This document shows, in pieces, positions 24,634 to 33,461 of a stretch of DNA of 64,000 nt (position 1 is the first letter of the stretch; every line of letters starts with the position of its first letter). The notes under the pieces are model-generated. The model ran no database searches. It was not told the DNA's origin and worked only from the letters and a program-made list of their open reading frames with translations. The translations under genes were made by a program, and so were the position numbers. Source of the DNA: Dactylosporangium aurantiacum (lineage in GTDB: Bacteria; Actinomycetota; Actinomycetes; Mycobacteriales; Micromonosporaceae). Where the stretch lies: positions 124,001 through 188,000 of the forward strand of contig NZ_JNYJ01000020.1 in assembly GCF_000716715.1 (NCBI RefSeq), given 5' to 3'.

Positions 24634-25929
24634 TCAGGCGACCGTCACCGGGTGGGCGACGACCGCGTCGAACAGGTAGCCGAGGGTGTTGAACGGCGTC
24701 ACCTCGGGCTGGCCGGCGCCGGTGACGTCGACCGCGCGGGCCCGCAGCGCGTAGGCGCCAGGACCGGCGGGGCGCCAGCGGTAGCTCCACTGCTGCCACG
24801 CGCCGCCGCGCCGGCCGGTCGCCGTCGCGGGGTGCCAGGAGGCGCCGCCGTCGGTGCTGACCTCGACCCGGCGGATCGGGCCGTTGCCGGACCAGGACCG
24901 GCCGTGCAGGACGTGGGTGCGGCCGGCGGCGAGGGTGGCCGCCCAGGGCAGCTCGAACGCGCTCTTCACCACCTGCCGGCCGATCAGCTCGCCGTCGGCC
25001 GGGTACGTGGGCCCGAAGAGCCGGTAGAACTGCGTGTTCCACGGCGAGAACAGCGGGCCGGTGGACACCTCGATCCGGCCGAGCCACTTGATGGCGGCGA
25101 TGCCGATCCAGCCGGGCACCACCACCCGCACCGGGAAGCCATGGTCGGGCGGGAGCGGTTCGCCGTTCATCTCGTACGCCAGCAGCACGTCGCGCATCGC
25201 CTTGGCGACCGGCAGGGGGCGGCGCACCCGGCCGAGGTTGACCCCGCCGCTGACCCACTCGTCGTCCAGGCCCTCGGGCAGCACGTCGACCGCGTCCGGG
25301 CGGATGCCGGCGCGGCGCAGCACGGTCGACAGCCGCACCCCGCGCCAGCGGGCGACGCCGACCGCGCCGAGCTTCCACGCGGTGCCGCTGACCGGCTGGC
25401 CCTGCTGGGTCGTGAAGAAGCTGCGGCCGTTGCCGGTGCACTCGATCGCGGCGTCGTACGTGTCGGCGGGCAGCCGGCGCAGGTCGCGCAGCGACAGCTC
25501 GACGGGCCCGTGCCGCAGGCCGCTGCCGAACAGCCGCAGCCGCCAGGTCTCGGGGTCGATCTCGGGCGTGCTGGTGTGGTTGCGCACGAAGAACCGGTCG
25601 ACCGGCGTGTGGTACCCCTGACCGGCCATCGCCTCCCAGCGCGTCTCGGCGTTCGTGCCGTACGTGAAGAACAGCTCCGGCGGCAGCGGCTTGCGGATCG
25701 GCCCGGCGGGCTCGGCGGCGGTGGCGGGTGCGGCCGGTGCGGCGGACCCGGGCGCGGCGACGGCCAGGGCGGGGGTGGCGGCCAGCGGCACGGCGGCGGC
25801 CGCGGCGGTCCCCAGGCGCAGCAGGTGCCGGCGGGACAGGCCGCGCGCGTCGGCCTCACCCGCCAGCCACTGCCGCATCCGCAGCGCGTCGTACTCGTGC
25901 TCGTCGGTGCGGTCGGTCGACATACCCAT
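24634..25929 (-). CDS. Tat-exported sulfite-oxidase-family molybdoenzyme
   Basis: A 431-residue enzyme (an ATG at 25923 is equally possible). Residues 30-60 form a Tat signal, SRRHLLRLGTAAAAAVPLAA. The Moco domain has FFVRNHTSTPEID and the invariant molybdenum-ligand Cys in AAIECTGNGRSFF. The dimerisation (Mo-co_dimer) domain includes PWAATLAAGRTHVLHGRSWSG and ends with VTPFNTLGYLFDAVVAHPV. No haem domain is attached, so electrons must pass to a separate acceptor. It follows a Tat/Sec-exported dioxygenase by 34 bp, with an AT-rich spacer (CTATAGATTTAGATGG) between them that could carry its own promoter. Confidence 0.9.
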   Translation of the reverse strand: MGMSTDRTDEHEYDALRMRQWLAGEADARGLSRRHLLRLGTAAAAAVPLAATPALAVAAPGSAAPAAPATAAEPAGPIRKPLPPELFFTYGTNAETRWEAMAGQGYHTPVDRFFVRNHTSTPEIDPETWRLRLFGSGLRHGPVELSLRDLRRLPADTYDAAIECTGNGRSFFTTQQGQPVSGTAWKLGAVGVARWRGVRLSTVLRRAGIRPDAVDVLPEGLDDEWVSGGVNLGRVRRPLPVAKAMRDVLLAYEMNGEPLPPDHGFPVRVVVPGWIGIAAIKWLGRIEVSTGPLFSPWNTQFYRLFGPTYPADGELIGRQVVKSAFELPWAATLAAGRTHVLHGRSWSGNGPIRRVEVSTDGGASWHPATATGRRGGAWQQWSYRWRPAGPGAYALRARAVDVTGAGQPEVTPFNTLGYLFDAVVAHPVTVA

Positions 25930-25963
25930 AAACTCTATAGATTTAGATGGGATTCGCAACCGG

Positions 25964-26803
25964 TCACAGGCGCTGCCACAGCGCCGGTACGTTCGGTGGC
26001 TCCCAGCCGGGCTGCGCCGTGTGCCCCTGCAGGCAACGGTACGCCGCGCCGCCGTACGTGACCTGCGCACCGACGGCGTAGACCTGCCCCACCGCCCAGG
26101 TACCCCCAGGGGTGGAGGGCGGGGTGGCCGGCGGGGTTGTCGGCGGCACCCCGGGCACCTCGAGCACGACGTCGAACGTCGCCTCCCGCCCGCCGGCGAC
26201 CGAGCGGACCGTCATGAGCAGTCGCGGGTCGTAGAGGCTGTCGGTGGCGTTGCGCGGCTCGCCGGGGAAGTACAGCTGCGTGGTGAGGACCGGCCGGCCC
26301 GGCGCCTGGACCTTGACGTGCAGGTGGCGGGTGCGCCCCGGGTAGAGCCCCGGCACGATGGTGGTGAGGCTGTAGGCGCCCTGGGCGTTCGTGTACTGGT
26401 GGCCGCGCAGCCGGTAGCCGACGTTGTCGTACGCGCCCGCGCTGTCCGCCTGCCAGAAGTCCAGCAGTGCGCCGGCGATCGGCTGGCACGACGTACCGAA
26501 GACGTAGCCGGACACGGTGAGGCGGGTGCCCGGCAGGCCGGTCGCGATCGCGGCGCGCTGCGGCGAGTCGGGCTTGAAGTAGGGGCCCTCCATCTGCGGC
26601 GGGGTCTCGTCGTCGCCGTCGTCGCACACCGGCGTCGGGTCGAGGGCGTCGCCGTCGCGGGCGAGCGCGGGGACCCCCGCGAGCAGGATCGGCAGCGGCG
26701 CGGCGACGAGCGCGGCGCGCAGCAGCTGCTTGCGGGTGAGGGCGGGGCCACCGGTGCTGGTCTGCGCGGTGGCGTCGAGCGGATCGTCGTGCTGGCCTGT
26801 CAT
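25964..26803 (-). CDS. Secreted intradiol dioxygenase with chitin-binding tail
   Basis: A 279-residue exported enzyme. RKQLLRAALVAAPLPILLAG serves as export signal. The intradiol fold shows the iron ligands in NVGYRLRGHQY and GRTRHLHVKV (Tyr/His/His), with a METGPYF-like MEGPYFKPDSP. A Pro/Thr linker (VPPTTPPATPPSTPGG) joins a CBM5/12-type module, WAVGQVYAVGAQVTYGGAAY, to the end. Extracellular intradiol dioxygenases with such a module are known in Streptomyces (SACTE_2871) and act on catechols from lignin. GAGGAG precedes the ATG. The partner downstream is a sulfite oxidase. Confidence 0.9.
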   Translation of the reverse strand: MTGQHDDPLDATAQTSTGGPALTRKQLLRAALVAAPLPILLAGVPALARDGDALDPTPVCDDGDDETPPQMEGPYFKPDSPQRAAIATGLPGTRLTVSGYVFGTSCQPIAGALLDFWQADSAGAYDNVGYRLRGHQYTNAQGAYSLTTIVPGLYPGRTRHLHVKVQAPGRPVLTTQLYFPGEPRNATDSLYDPRLLMTVRSVAGGREATFDVVLEVPGVPPTTPPATPPSTPGGTWAVGQVYAVGAQVTYGGAAYRCLQGHTAQPGWEPPNVPALWQRL

Positions 26804-26934
26804 CGCCGGCTCCTCGGTTCGCTGGTCGGCCCGGTCGTGCCGGGGCCCGACCGACATTAGGAGCGGCATCGTCATGAGTCGATGGACTTGTCGCCGGACT
26901 CGTGGTGTTTTCGACGCCGGTACGATCTGCCGGC

Positions 26935-27804
26935 ATGTCGACCATGCGGCGCGCCGAGGCGTTCGTCGTGCTGGCCGCCGACCGCGAGGTCGAAGGGTTC
27001 GAGCTGCGCCTGGCCGCGCGCACCCTCGCGGCCGGCTGGGGCGGCGACCTGGCGGGGCTGCTCGAGGCGACCGCCGCCGTCATGGCGCTGCGCGCCCGGG
27101 CGGACGGCACCGACCCGGCGCGGTTGGCCGGGCGGTACCCGCAGCTGGGGTACCTCGTCGCGGTCGAGCGCGCGCTCGCCGGCCGGGGCGTCGGCGTGCT
27201 GTGCCGGGAGGTGGGCACCGGGGCGCTGGACCTGCACGGCCGGCTGGTGCTCGACCTGGCCCGGGCCGTCGGCGCGCACCCGGCGACCCACGGCGTCGCC
27301 GTCGCGTGGGACACCGCCCGCGGCTGGTCGACGGTGATCGAGCCGCCCGGCGGCGTGCTGCCGTCCGGCGGCCAGCGGGTCTGGCACTGGTTCGACGGGC
27401 TGCTGCCCGAGCCCGACGCCGTCGCCGCCCGCGTCGTGCGGCACCTCGACGGCGACCTGGACCTGCCCGCCCGGCGGGCCTGGCGGTGCGACGGCCCGCG
27501 GCTGCTCGCCGCGCTCGAGCGCCACCCGCTGCCGGCGGACGCGCCGCGGGTGCCGACGGTGTGCCGCCCCGACCCGGACTGGCGGCCGGTCGCGTTCCGG
27601 CGGCGGCTGCTGCGGTACGACCCGCCGCCGGTGCCCGCGGTGGGCGCCGAGGTGCACCTGCCCGGGTCGCCGGGCGACCGCCGCCGGGTCGCCGCCGTGC
27701 TGCCGGTCCGTGCCGGCGAGCCGGACCTGTTCCGGGTCCGCCTCGCCGGCCACGACTTCGAGGTCAGCTGGGACGAGCTGTGGCCCTACCTGTCGGCGGG
27801 CTGA
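26935..27804 (+). CDS. Hypothetical protein, 289 residues
   Basis: I do not recognise this protein. It is soluble, Arg/Ala-rich, with recognisable blocks AFVVLAADREVEGFELRLAA at the start and VWHWFDGLLPEPDAVAARVV in the middle, and a beta-rich end (GAEVHLPGSPGDRRRVAAVL, LAGHDFEVSWDELW). There is no signal peptide or membrane helix. The ATG at 26935 was chosen over upstream starts because composition becomes protein-like there. It converges on the sugar dehydrogenase gene with 2 bp between stops. Confidence 0.6.
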   Translation: MSTMRRAEAFVVLAADREVEGFELRLAARTLAAGWGGDLAGLLEATAAVMALRARADGTDPARLAGRYPQLGYLVAVERALAGRGVGVLCREVGTGALDLHGRLVLDLARAVGAHPATHGVAVAWDTARGWSTVIEPPGGVLPSGGQRVWHWFDGLLPEPDAVAARVVRHLDGDLDLPARRAWRCDGPRLLAALERHPLPADAPRVPTVCRPDPDWRPVAFRRRLLRYDPPPVPAVGAEVHLPGSPGDRRRVAAVLPVRAGEPDLFRVRLAGHDFEVSWDELWPYLSAG

Positions 27805-27806
27805 CG

Positions 27807-29864
27807 TCACCCGCCGAGGGTCACGTGGAACAGCTTCTCGTTGCTGTTGTCGGGGATGCTGTCCTTGTCGCCGACGGTGCTCGTGGTGAGCCACAGCCCG
27901 CCGTCCGGTGCCGGTTCGACGGTGCGCAGCCGCCCGTACGTGCCGGTGAAGTACGCCTGCACTCCGGTCAGCGAGCTGCCGCTGATGACGGCGCGGTACA
28001 TGCGGGCGCCCCGCTCGCAGGCGATGTAGAGCACGTCGCGGACGATCGCGATGCCGGAGCAGGAGCCTTCCGCGGTCGGGTACGTGCGCTTCGGCGCGAT
28101 GTAGCCGGCGGTGCCGCAGCTGCCGCTGGTGCCCTCGCAGGCGGGCCAGCCGTAGTTGCCGCCCTTCGTGATGAGGTTCGTCTCGTCCATCAGCGAGTTG
28201 CCGAACTCCTGCTCCCACAGCCGGCCCTGCGAGTCGAACGCGAGCCCCTGCGGGTTGCGGTGCCCGTAGCTCCACACGGAGTTGCCGAACGGGTTGTCCG
28301 ACGGCACGGTGCCGTCCGGGTTCAGCCGCAGGACCTTGCCGTTGAGGCTGTTGAGGTTCTGCGCGTTGTCGCCGTTCTGCGCGTCGCCGGTGCTGGCGTA
28401 GAGCTTGCCGTCGGGGCCGAAGCGCAGCCGCCCGCCGTCGTGGAACTTGTTGCGCAGGATGCCGCTGAGCAGCACCTGCTCGCTGGCGGTGTTCAGGGTG
28501 CCGTTCTCGTACCGGATCCGCACGATGCGGTTGTCGGTCGGCGAGGTGTGCATGATGTAGAGCCAGTGGTCGCCGCTGTACGTGCCGGCGATCGCGAGCC
28601 CGAGCAGCCCGCCCTCGCCGTCGGTGTTCTGCACGTTCGGCACGGTGCCGATGCTGCGCTTGACGCCGGTGGCCGGGTCGAGGTGCACGATGTCGTGCGC
28701 GTCGCGGCGGGTGTAGAGGATGGTGCCGTCGGGCAGCGTCGCGAGCCCCCACGGGATGTCGGTGTCGGTGCCGATCTGCGTCACGGCGCACACCGAGCTG
28801 CCGCACGCCGCCCCGGTGGTGACGGTCGCGGTGGCGCTGCGCGGCGAGCTGTTGCCCTGCGCGTCGCGCGCCACGACCTGGTAGGCGTAGGCCCGGTTCG
28901 GCGCGAGGGCGCTGTCGACGAACGTGGTGCCCGGCGTGCTCGTGGCGGTGCCGGTGATCGTGCCGACCTTCGCGTTGTCGCGGTACACGTCGTACGCGCG
29001 GACCTGCACGTTGTCGGTCGCCGCGGTCCAGCGCAGGGTGACGGTGGTGCCGGCGGCGGAGCCGCTCAGCCCGGTCGGCGCGGTCGGCGGGGTGGTGTCG
29101 GCCTGGCACTGCGGCGGGGTGACCGGCACCGTCGCGCTGGCCTGCGACACGTTGCCGGCGGCGTCGCGGGCGTTGACGTAGAGCCCCCAGGTGACCCCGG
29201 GGACGACGGTCAGGTCGGTGGACAGAGTGGTGATCGACTTCATCAGCTGCCCGTCGTGGTACACGTCGTAGAACGCCACGCCCACGTCGTCGGTGGCCGC
29301 GTTCCACGAGAACGTGACGGCGTCGCAGACCAGGTTGCTGATCCTCGGGTTGCCGGGCACCGTCGGCGGCCGCGTGTCGCCCGCCCGGGTGCTCCACCGC
29401 TGGTTGCTCTGCCCGTTGCAGGTCCACAGCCCGACCGGGGTGCTGTTCGCCGTGGCAGCGCCGGTGACGTCCAGGCACAGCCCCGACTGCACGCCGGTGA
29501 TCGTGCCGTCGGCGTTGATCCGCCACCGCTGGTTGGCACCGCCGTTGCAGGTGTAGATCTGCACCACGGCCGGCGCGGTCGTGTCCTGCCCGGCGACGTC
29601 GAGACACTTGGGGCTGGCGTACACCCGGAACTCACCCGCGGCCGTGTACGTCCAGGCCTGGTTCGCCTGGCCGTTGCAATCGTAGATGTCCACGCCCGCC
29701 TTGTCCGCCTGCGACTGGCCGACCACGTCGAGGCAGCGCCCGGAGGCGGCGCTCACCACCGTCGCTCCGGCCGCGGCGTCGGCCGGGGTCCTGGCCGCCA
29801 CCACGCCGACGGCGAGCACGCCGGCGGCCGTCACGCCCGCGGCCACCCATCTCGACACCCGCAT
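27807..29864 (-). CDS. Secreted RICIN-FN3-FN3-PQQ-type sugar dehydrogenase
   Basis: A 685-residue exported modular protein. After the signal peptide (ends ADAAAG) a ricin trefoil with three subdomains (GRCLDVVGQ, PKCLDVAGQ, GLCLDVTGA, each closing NQxW) covers residues about 38-160. Two FN3 domains follow (from VPGNPRISN and PTAPTGLSG). The C-terminal 330 residues are a GDSL-less glucose/sorbosone-dehydrogenase beta-propeller with EGGLLGLAI, KFHDGGRLRFGPDGKLY, YGHRNPQGLAF and WEQEFGNSLMDETN. Such enzymes oxidise sugars with PQQ or act in lytic polysaccharide oxidation chains. No PQQ genes are in the window. GGGAGG precedes a tandem ATGATG. Confidence 0.9.
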   Translation of the reverse strand: MRVSRWVAAGVTAAGVLAVGVVAARTPADAAAGATVVSAASGRCLDVVGQSQADKAGVDIYDCNGQANQAWTYTAAGEFRVYASPKCLDVAGQDTTAPAVVQIYTCNGGANQRWRINADGTITGVQSGLCLDVTGAATANSTPVGLWTCNGQSNQRWSTRAGDTRPPTVPGNPRISNLVCDAVTFSWNAATDDVGVAFYDVYHDGQLMKSITTLSTDLTVVPGVTWGLYVNARDAAGNVSQASATVPVTPPQCQADTTPPTAPTGLSGSAAGTTVTLRWTAATDNVQVRAYDVYRDNAKVGTITGTATSTPGTTFVDSALAPNRAYAYQVVARDAQGNSSPRSATATVTTGAACGSSVCAVTQIGTDTDIPWGLATLPDGTILYTRRDAHDIVHLDPATGVKRSIGTVPNVQNTDGEGGLLGLAIAGTYSGDHWLYIMHTSPTDNRIVRIRYENGTLNTASEQVLLSGILRNKFHDGGRLRFGPDGKLYASTGDAQNGDNAQNLNSLNGKVLRLNPDGTVPSDNPFGNSVWSYGHRNPQGLAFDSQGRLWEQEFGNSLMDETNLITKGGNYGWPACEGTSGSCGTAGYIAPKRTYPTAEGSCSGIAIVRDVLYIACERGARMYRAVISGSSLTGVQAYFTGTYGRLRTVEPAPDGGLWLTTSTVGDKDSIPDNSNEKLFHVTLGG

Positions 29865-29898
29865 CATCGCCTCCCTTTCGGCACAAACGAGCGGTAAC

Positions 29899-29920
29899 CC
29901 GATCGAATCATCCGATCGAA
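29899..29920 (-). promoter_or_regulatory. Direct repeat in the sugar dehydrogenase promoter region
   Basis: CCGATCGAA occurs at 29899-29907 and again at 29912-29920, a 13-base spacing. It lies 35-56 bases upstream of the start codon and could be an activator or repressor site. Confidence 0.35.
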
Positions 29921-30047
29921 GTGGAACGATAGGCGCACGTCACCGTGATCGCCCGCGGTGGACCGACATTTAAGGGACACTTCAGACTGGCCCGCGCACC
30001 GGCGCTTCCTGCGGTCGTCGCCGCCACCGACCGCTACGGTCGTAGGT

Positions 30048-30326
30048 ATGACCACGTACTCGGGACCTGCGACGCTCATCCTCACCAACGGGGCACGGGT
30101 CACCGGCATGGCGTCGCTGGGCCTCAACCGCCGCGGCGCCCCCGGCGGCTGGAGCGGTACATTCCGGCCGAACGAGGTCAACGACGACATCCGGGCCGCC
30201 GCTGACGGGCTGCACCTGGAGTTGCCGTATGACCAGGTCGGGACGGTCGCCGTCACCAACGTGCGGCGGCTGCTGGCGACCCAGGTGCTCATGACCCTGA
30301 ACGGTTCGGGACCCGCCCCGTTCTGA
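30048..30326 (+). CDS. Small hypothetical protein, DUF4873-like
   Basis: A 92-residue beta-rich protein: MTTYSGPATLILTNGARVTG, then GGWSGTFRP and a final strand pair VGTVAVTNVRRLLATQVLM. The pattern of a small barrel with a Trp-Ser-Gly-Thr strand resembles DUF4873-type proteins, but the match is loose. The start at 30048 is preceded by ACGGTCGTAGG. No operon partner is present. Confidence 0.5.
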   Translation: MTTYSGPATLILTNGARVTGMASLGLNRRGAPGGWSGTFRPNEVNDDIRAAADGLHLELPYDQVGTVAVTNVRRLLATQVLMTLNGSGPAPF

Positions 30327-30329
30327 TCG

Positions 30330-30704
30330 ATTCCGGACACGGCCCGCCGCCCGGCCGCCGTCGGCCGGCGCGGTGGGCGCCCGGAGCGCCTCGGCGAGCC
30401 GCCGGTCCCGCGGCTCCGCGGACGGCACGTGGCGCAGCACCGTGCGGCAGACCACGGCGCCGAACGCGCCGTCGCCCCGCACGACGGCGCCCGTGCGGGG
30501 ACGGGCCGCCGCGAGCCGTGCCACGCGCCGCGGGTCGACCTCCCCGGCGGTCAGGTCGCCGCACGCGCCGGCCAGGACGCGGGTCCTCGCGGCCGAACCC
30601 CGGGCCGATCTCCAGGACCCTGCCGCGCGGCCCGACCGACCTCGACGGCTGGGCCCGGCACGCCGGCGCGAACGCTCGCTCCCTGGCGCGGCTGTTCACC
30701 GGCG
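30330..30704 (-). pseudogene. Remnant of a SAM-dependent methyltransferase
   Basis: Two frames read in order resemble a class I methyltransferase. First comes GRGRVLEIGPGFG-like motif I (GRVLEIGPGFGRED, around 30590-30630). After a frame change come LAGACGDLTAGEVDPRRVA and FGAVVCRTVLRHVPSAEPRD. The middle of the fold is shortened and there is no continuous frame, so this is a decayed gene. It also fills the gap between the small hypothetical gene and the response regulator. Confidence 0.55.
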
Positions 30705-30748
30705 GCAGGGATGAGCTTCGGCCGGCGGCCCGACGTGACCGCGCGGAG

Positions 30749-31402
30749 CTACGCCGGGCCGGTGACGATGCCGTGCTCCCAGGCCCACGCGGCGATCTCG
30801 ACGCGGTTGCGCAGGCCGAGCTTCGTCTGGATGCCCGAGACGTGGCTCTTCACGGTGCTCAGCGAGATGAACAGCTGCGCGGCGACCTCCAGGTTGGTGC
30901 GGCCCCGGGCGATCTCGCGGACCACCTCCAGCTCCCGGTCGGTGAGCGGGGTCGCGGGCCGGCCCGCCGCCACCGGCACCGCCAGCCGGCGCAGCAGCCG
31001 CACCGTGACCGACGGGGAGATGAGCGCGTCGCCGGCGTGCGCGGCGCGGACCGCCTCGACGAGCAGCGCCGGCCCGGCGTCCTTCAGCAGGAACCCGACG
31101 GCGCCGCCGCGCAGCGCGCCGTACACGTACTCGTCGAGGTCGAACGTGGTCACCACGATGACCCGCAACGGGTCCGCGACGCCGGGGCCGGCCAGCGCCC
31201 GGGTCACCTCGAGGCCGTCGACGCCGGGCATGCGGATGTCCACCAGCGACACGTCGGGCCGCAGGCGGCGGGCCAGCTCCAGGGCCGCGACCCCGTCGGC
31301 GGCCTCGCCGACCACGGTGATGTCGGGCTGGTCCTCGAGGATGAGCCGCAGCCCGCCGCGGACCATCGCCTGGTCGTCGGCGACCAGCACCCGGATCGTC
31401 AT
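30749..31402 (-). CDS. NarL/FixJ response regulator
   Basis: A 217-residue regulator. The receiver has VLVADDQAM and the phospho-Asp in VSLVDIRMPGVDG, with VTTFDLDEYVYGA and GFLLKDA. The LuxR domain reads LTDRELEVVREIARGRTNLEV, then SLSTVKSHVSGIQTKLGLRN. The ATG overlaps the kinase stop (ATGA). The divergent ABC transporter operon suggests that this pair controls it, as in many bacitracin- or lipid-stress modules. Confidence 0.9.
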   Translation of the reverse strand: MTIRVLVADDQAMVRGGLRLILEDQPDITVVGEAADGVAALELARRLRPDVSLVDIRMPGVDGLEVTRALAGPGVADPLRVIVVTTFDLDEYVYGALRGGAVGFLLKDAGPALLVEAVRAAHAGDALISPSVTVRLLRRLAVPVAAGRPATPLTDRELEVVREIARGRTNLEVAAQLFISLSTVKSHVSGIQTKLGLRNRVEIAAWAWEHGIVTGPA

Positions 31403-32529
31403 CGCGCCCGCGCTCCGGCCGCCGGCAGCGGCAGCGTGCCGTGCACCTGCCAGCCGCCGCAGGGGCCCGGCCCCGCGCGGAGGGTGCCGCCGAGCGCCTC
31501 GACGCGCTCCCGCATGCCGACGATGCCGTATCCACTGTGGACGCCGGGCGGGCCGCCGTCGCCGTCGTCCGCGACCAGGACCGTCACCGCACCGTCCACT
31601 TCGGACACGGTGACCGTGACGCCGCCGGCGTGCGCGGCGTGCCGGGCCACGTTGGTCAGCGCCTCCTGCACGACGCGGTGCACCGCCGCGGCCACCTCCG
31701 CCGGCCAGCGGTCCTCGTCCGGTGGCAGCTGCAGGTGTACGGGCGGCCCCACGCGCTCGAACCGCCGCACGAGGTCGGCGATGCGTTCGGGTCCGGTCGA
31801 CACCGCCCGGGCGCCGGGGTCGGTGCCGTCGTCGTCGCGCAGCAGCCCGACGACCCGGCGCACGGCGGCGAGGGCCTCGGCGCCGGCCGCCTCGATCCCG
31901 GCGAACGACTCCCCCGCCTTCGCCGGGTCCTTGCGCGCGACCAGCTGCGCCGCCTGCGCCTGCACGACGATGCCGGTGACGTGGTGGGCGACGACGTCGT
32001 GCAGCTCCCGGGCGATGGTGAGCCGCTCGTCGCGGCGGACCGCCGCCACGGCCGCGAGCCGGCGCGCGTCGAGCAGCCGCAGCGCCCCGCCGGTGAGGAC
32101 CCCGCCGGCCCAGGCGAGCAGTGCGAACGTCGTCACCGCGAACGCTCCCGACGACCCCGGCCGGGTGAACCCGCCCGCGGCCACCACCGCCAGCCCCGCC
32201 GTCGCCACCGCCGCCACGACCCGCGCCGGCGCCACCCGCGTCACCGACCCGACGAGCACCGCGAGGGCGACGGCGCTCGCCGGTCCGGGCTCGGCGGGCA
32301 GCCCGGCCGCCCCGGCCGCGACCACCGCGACGGCGGCGACGGCCAGCCCGGCGACCGCCGCCCGGACCCGCCCGCGCAGGCGCAGCAGCGCGGCGGCGCC
32401 GGCGAGCGTCCCGGCGAGCGCGCCGGGCAGGAAGTAGGCACCGCCCCAGCTGGCCGCGATCGCCACCGCCGTGCCGGCCACGACCGTGGCGAGCAGGGCG
32501 CCGAGCCCGATGTTTCCGACGAACCTCAC
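31399..32529 (-). CDS. Sensor histidine kinase, HisKA_3 type
   Basis: A 376-residue kinase that starts at GTG 32529. Four to five membrane helices fill the first 140 residues. The dimerisation helix carries LTIARELHDVVAHHVTGI (phospho-His near residue 175). The ATPase domain has VVQEALTNVARHA, VLVADDGDGG and SGYGIVGMRERVEA. It is coupled to the response regulator and divergent from the ABC transporter genes across 110 bp. Confidence 0.9.
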   Translation of the reverse strand: MRFVGNIGLGALLATVVAGTAVAIAASWGGAYFLPGALAGTLAGAAALLRLRGRVRAAVAGLAVAAVAVVAAGAAGLPAEPGPASAVALAVLVGSVTRVAPARVVAAVATAGLAVVAAGGFTRPGSSGAFAVTTFALLAWAGGVLTGGALRLLDARRLAAVAAVRRDERLTIARELHDVVAHHVTGIVVQAQAAQLVARKDPAKAGESFAGIEAAGAEALAAVRRVVGLLRDDDGTDPGARAVSTGPERIADLVRRFERVGPPVHLQLPPDEDRWPAEVAAAVHRVVQEALTNVARHAAHAGGVTVTVSEVDGAVTVLVADDGDGGPPGVHSGYGIVGMRERVEALGGTLRAGPGPCGGWQVHGTLPLPAAGARAR

Positions 32530-32639
32530 GCGACCAGCGTACGAGCGGCGCGGCCCGCGCCGGACCGGTCAGAAGTACGGTCCACCGGCCCCGTCGACGG
32601 ACGGATGTGCGACGCCGCCGGGCTGCCGACGATGGGCGC

Positions 32640-33461
32640 ATGGTCGATTCCGGTACCACAGCCGCCCTCGTCACCGAGGGCCTCACCAGACGCTACGGGC
32701 GGCGGGTCGCGCTCGCCGACTGCAGCCTGCGCATCCCGCCGGGGCGGGTCGTCGGGCTCGTCGGGCCGAACGGCGCCGGCAAGTCCACCCTGCTGCAGCT
32801 CGCCTGCGGCCTGATCGCGCCGACGTCGGGCAGCGTGCGGGTGCTCGGCGCGCGGCCCGGGACGCGACTGGCGCGGGTCGGGTTCGTCGCGCAGGACACG
32901 CCGGTGTACGCCACCCTCAGCGTCGCGGACCACCTGCGCCTCGGCGCCCGGCTCAACCCGGCCTGGGACGCCGCCTTCGCCGCGCGGCGGGTCGCGGCGC
33001 TCGGGCTGGACCCGCGGCAGCGCGCGGGCCGGCTCTCCGGCGGGCAGCGCGCCCAGCTGGCGCTGACCCTGGCCGCCGCGAAGCGGCCCGAGCTGCTCAT
33101 CCTCGACGAACCGGTCGCCGCCCTCGACCCGCTCGCCCGGGAGGGGTTCCTGCGCACGCTGATCGAGTCGGTGACCGAGCTGGGCGCGACGGCGGTGCTG
33201 TCCTCGCACCTGCTGTCGGACGTCGAGCGGGTCTGCGACCACCTCGTGGTGCTCGCCGGCGGCCGGGTCCAGCTGGCCGGCGACGTCACCGCGCTGCTCG
33301 ACGCGCACCACCGGGTGCCGTCGCCGCCGGCGGGCGCGGACGTCGTGCACGGCGCCGTCGTGCGCGGGCCGGTGCCGGCCGGCACCGGCGCCGGGCCGGT
33401 GCGGCTGGAGGAGCTCGTCCTGGCGTACCTGCACCGCGGCACCGAGAGGGGCACCCGATGA
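32640..33461 (+). CDS. ABC transporter ATP-binding protein
   Basis: A 273-residue ATPase. Walker A is GPNGAGKST, the Q-loop VGFVAQDTP, the signature LSGGQRAQLAL (normally LSGGQ), Walker B LLILDEPVAALDP and the H-loop SSHLL. The ATG at 32640 fits the family start. It is followed by the permease with an ATGA overlap. This is the drug- or lipid-exporting CcmA/DrrA-like subclass. Confidence 0.9.
   Translation: MVDSGTTAALVTEGLTRRYGRRVALADCSLRIPPGRVVGLVGPNGAGKSTLLQLACGLIAPTSGSVRVLGARPGTRLARVGFVAQDTPVYATLSVADHLRLGARLNPAWDAAFAARRVAALGLDPRQRAGRLSGGQRAQLALTLAAAKRPELLILDEPVAALDPLAREGFLRTLIESVTELGATAVLSSHLLSDVERVCDHLVVLAGGRVQLAGDVTALLDAHHRVPSPPAGADVVHGAVVRGPVPAGTGAGPVRLEELVLAYLHRGTERGTR

Noticed and set aside
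26730..29897. A 1055-codon plus-strand frame
   Set aside because: It is the antisense of the sugar dehydrogenase and dioxygenase genes; Val/Arg/Gly-rich text with no motif.
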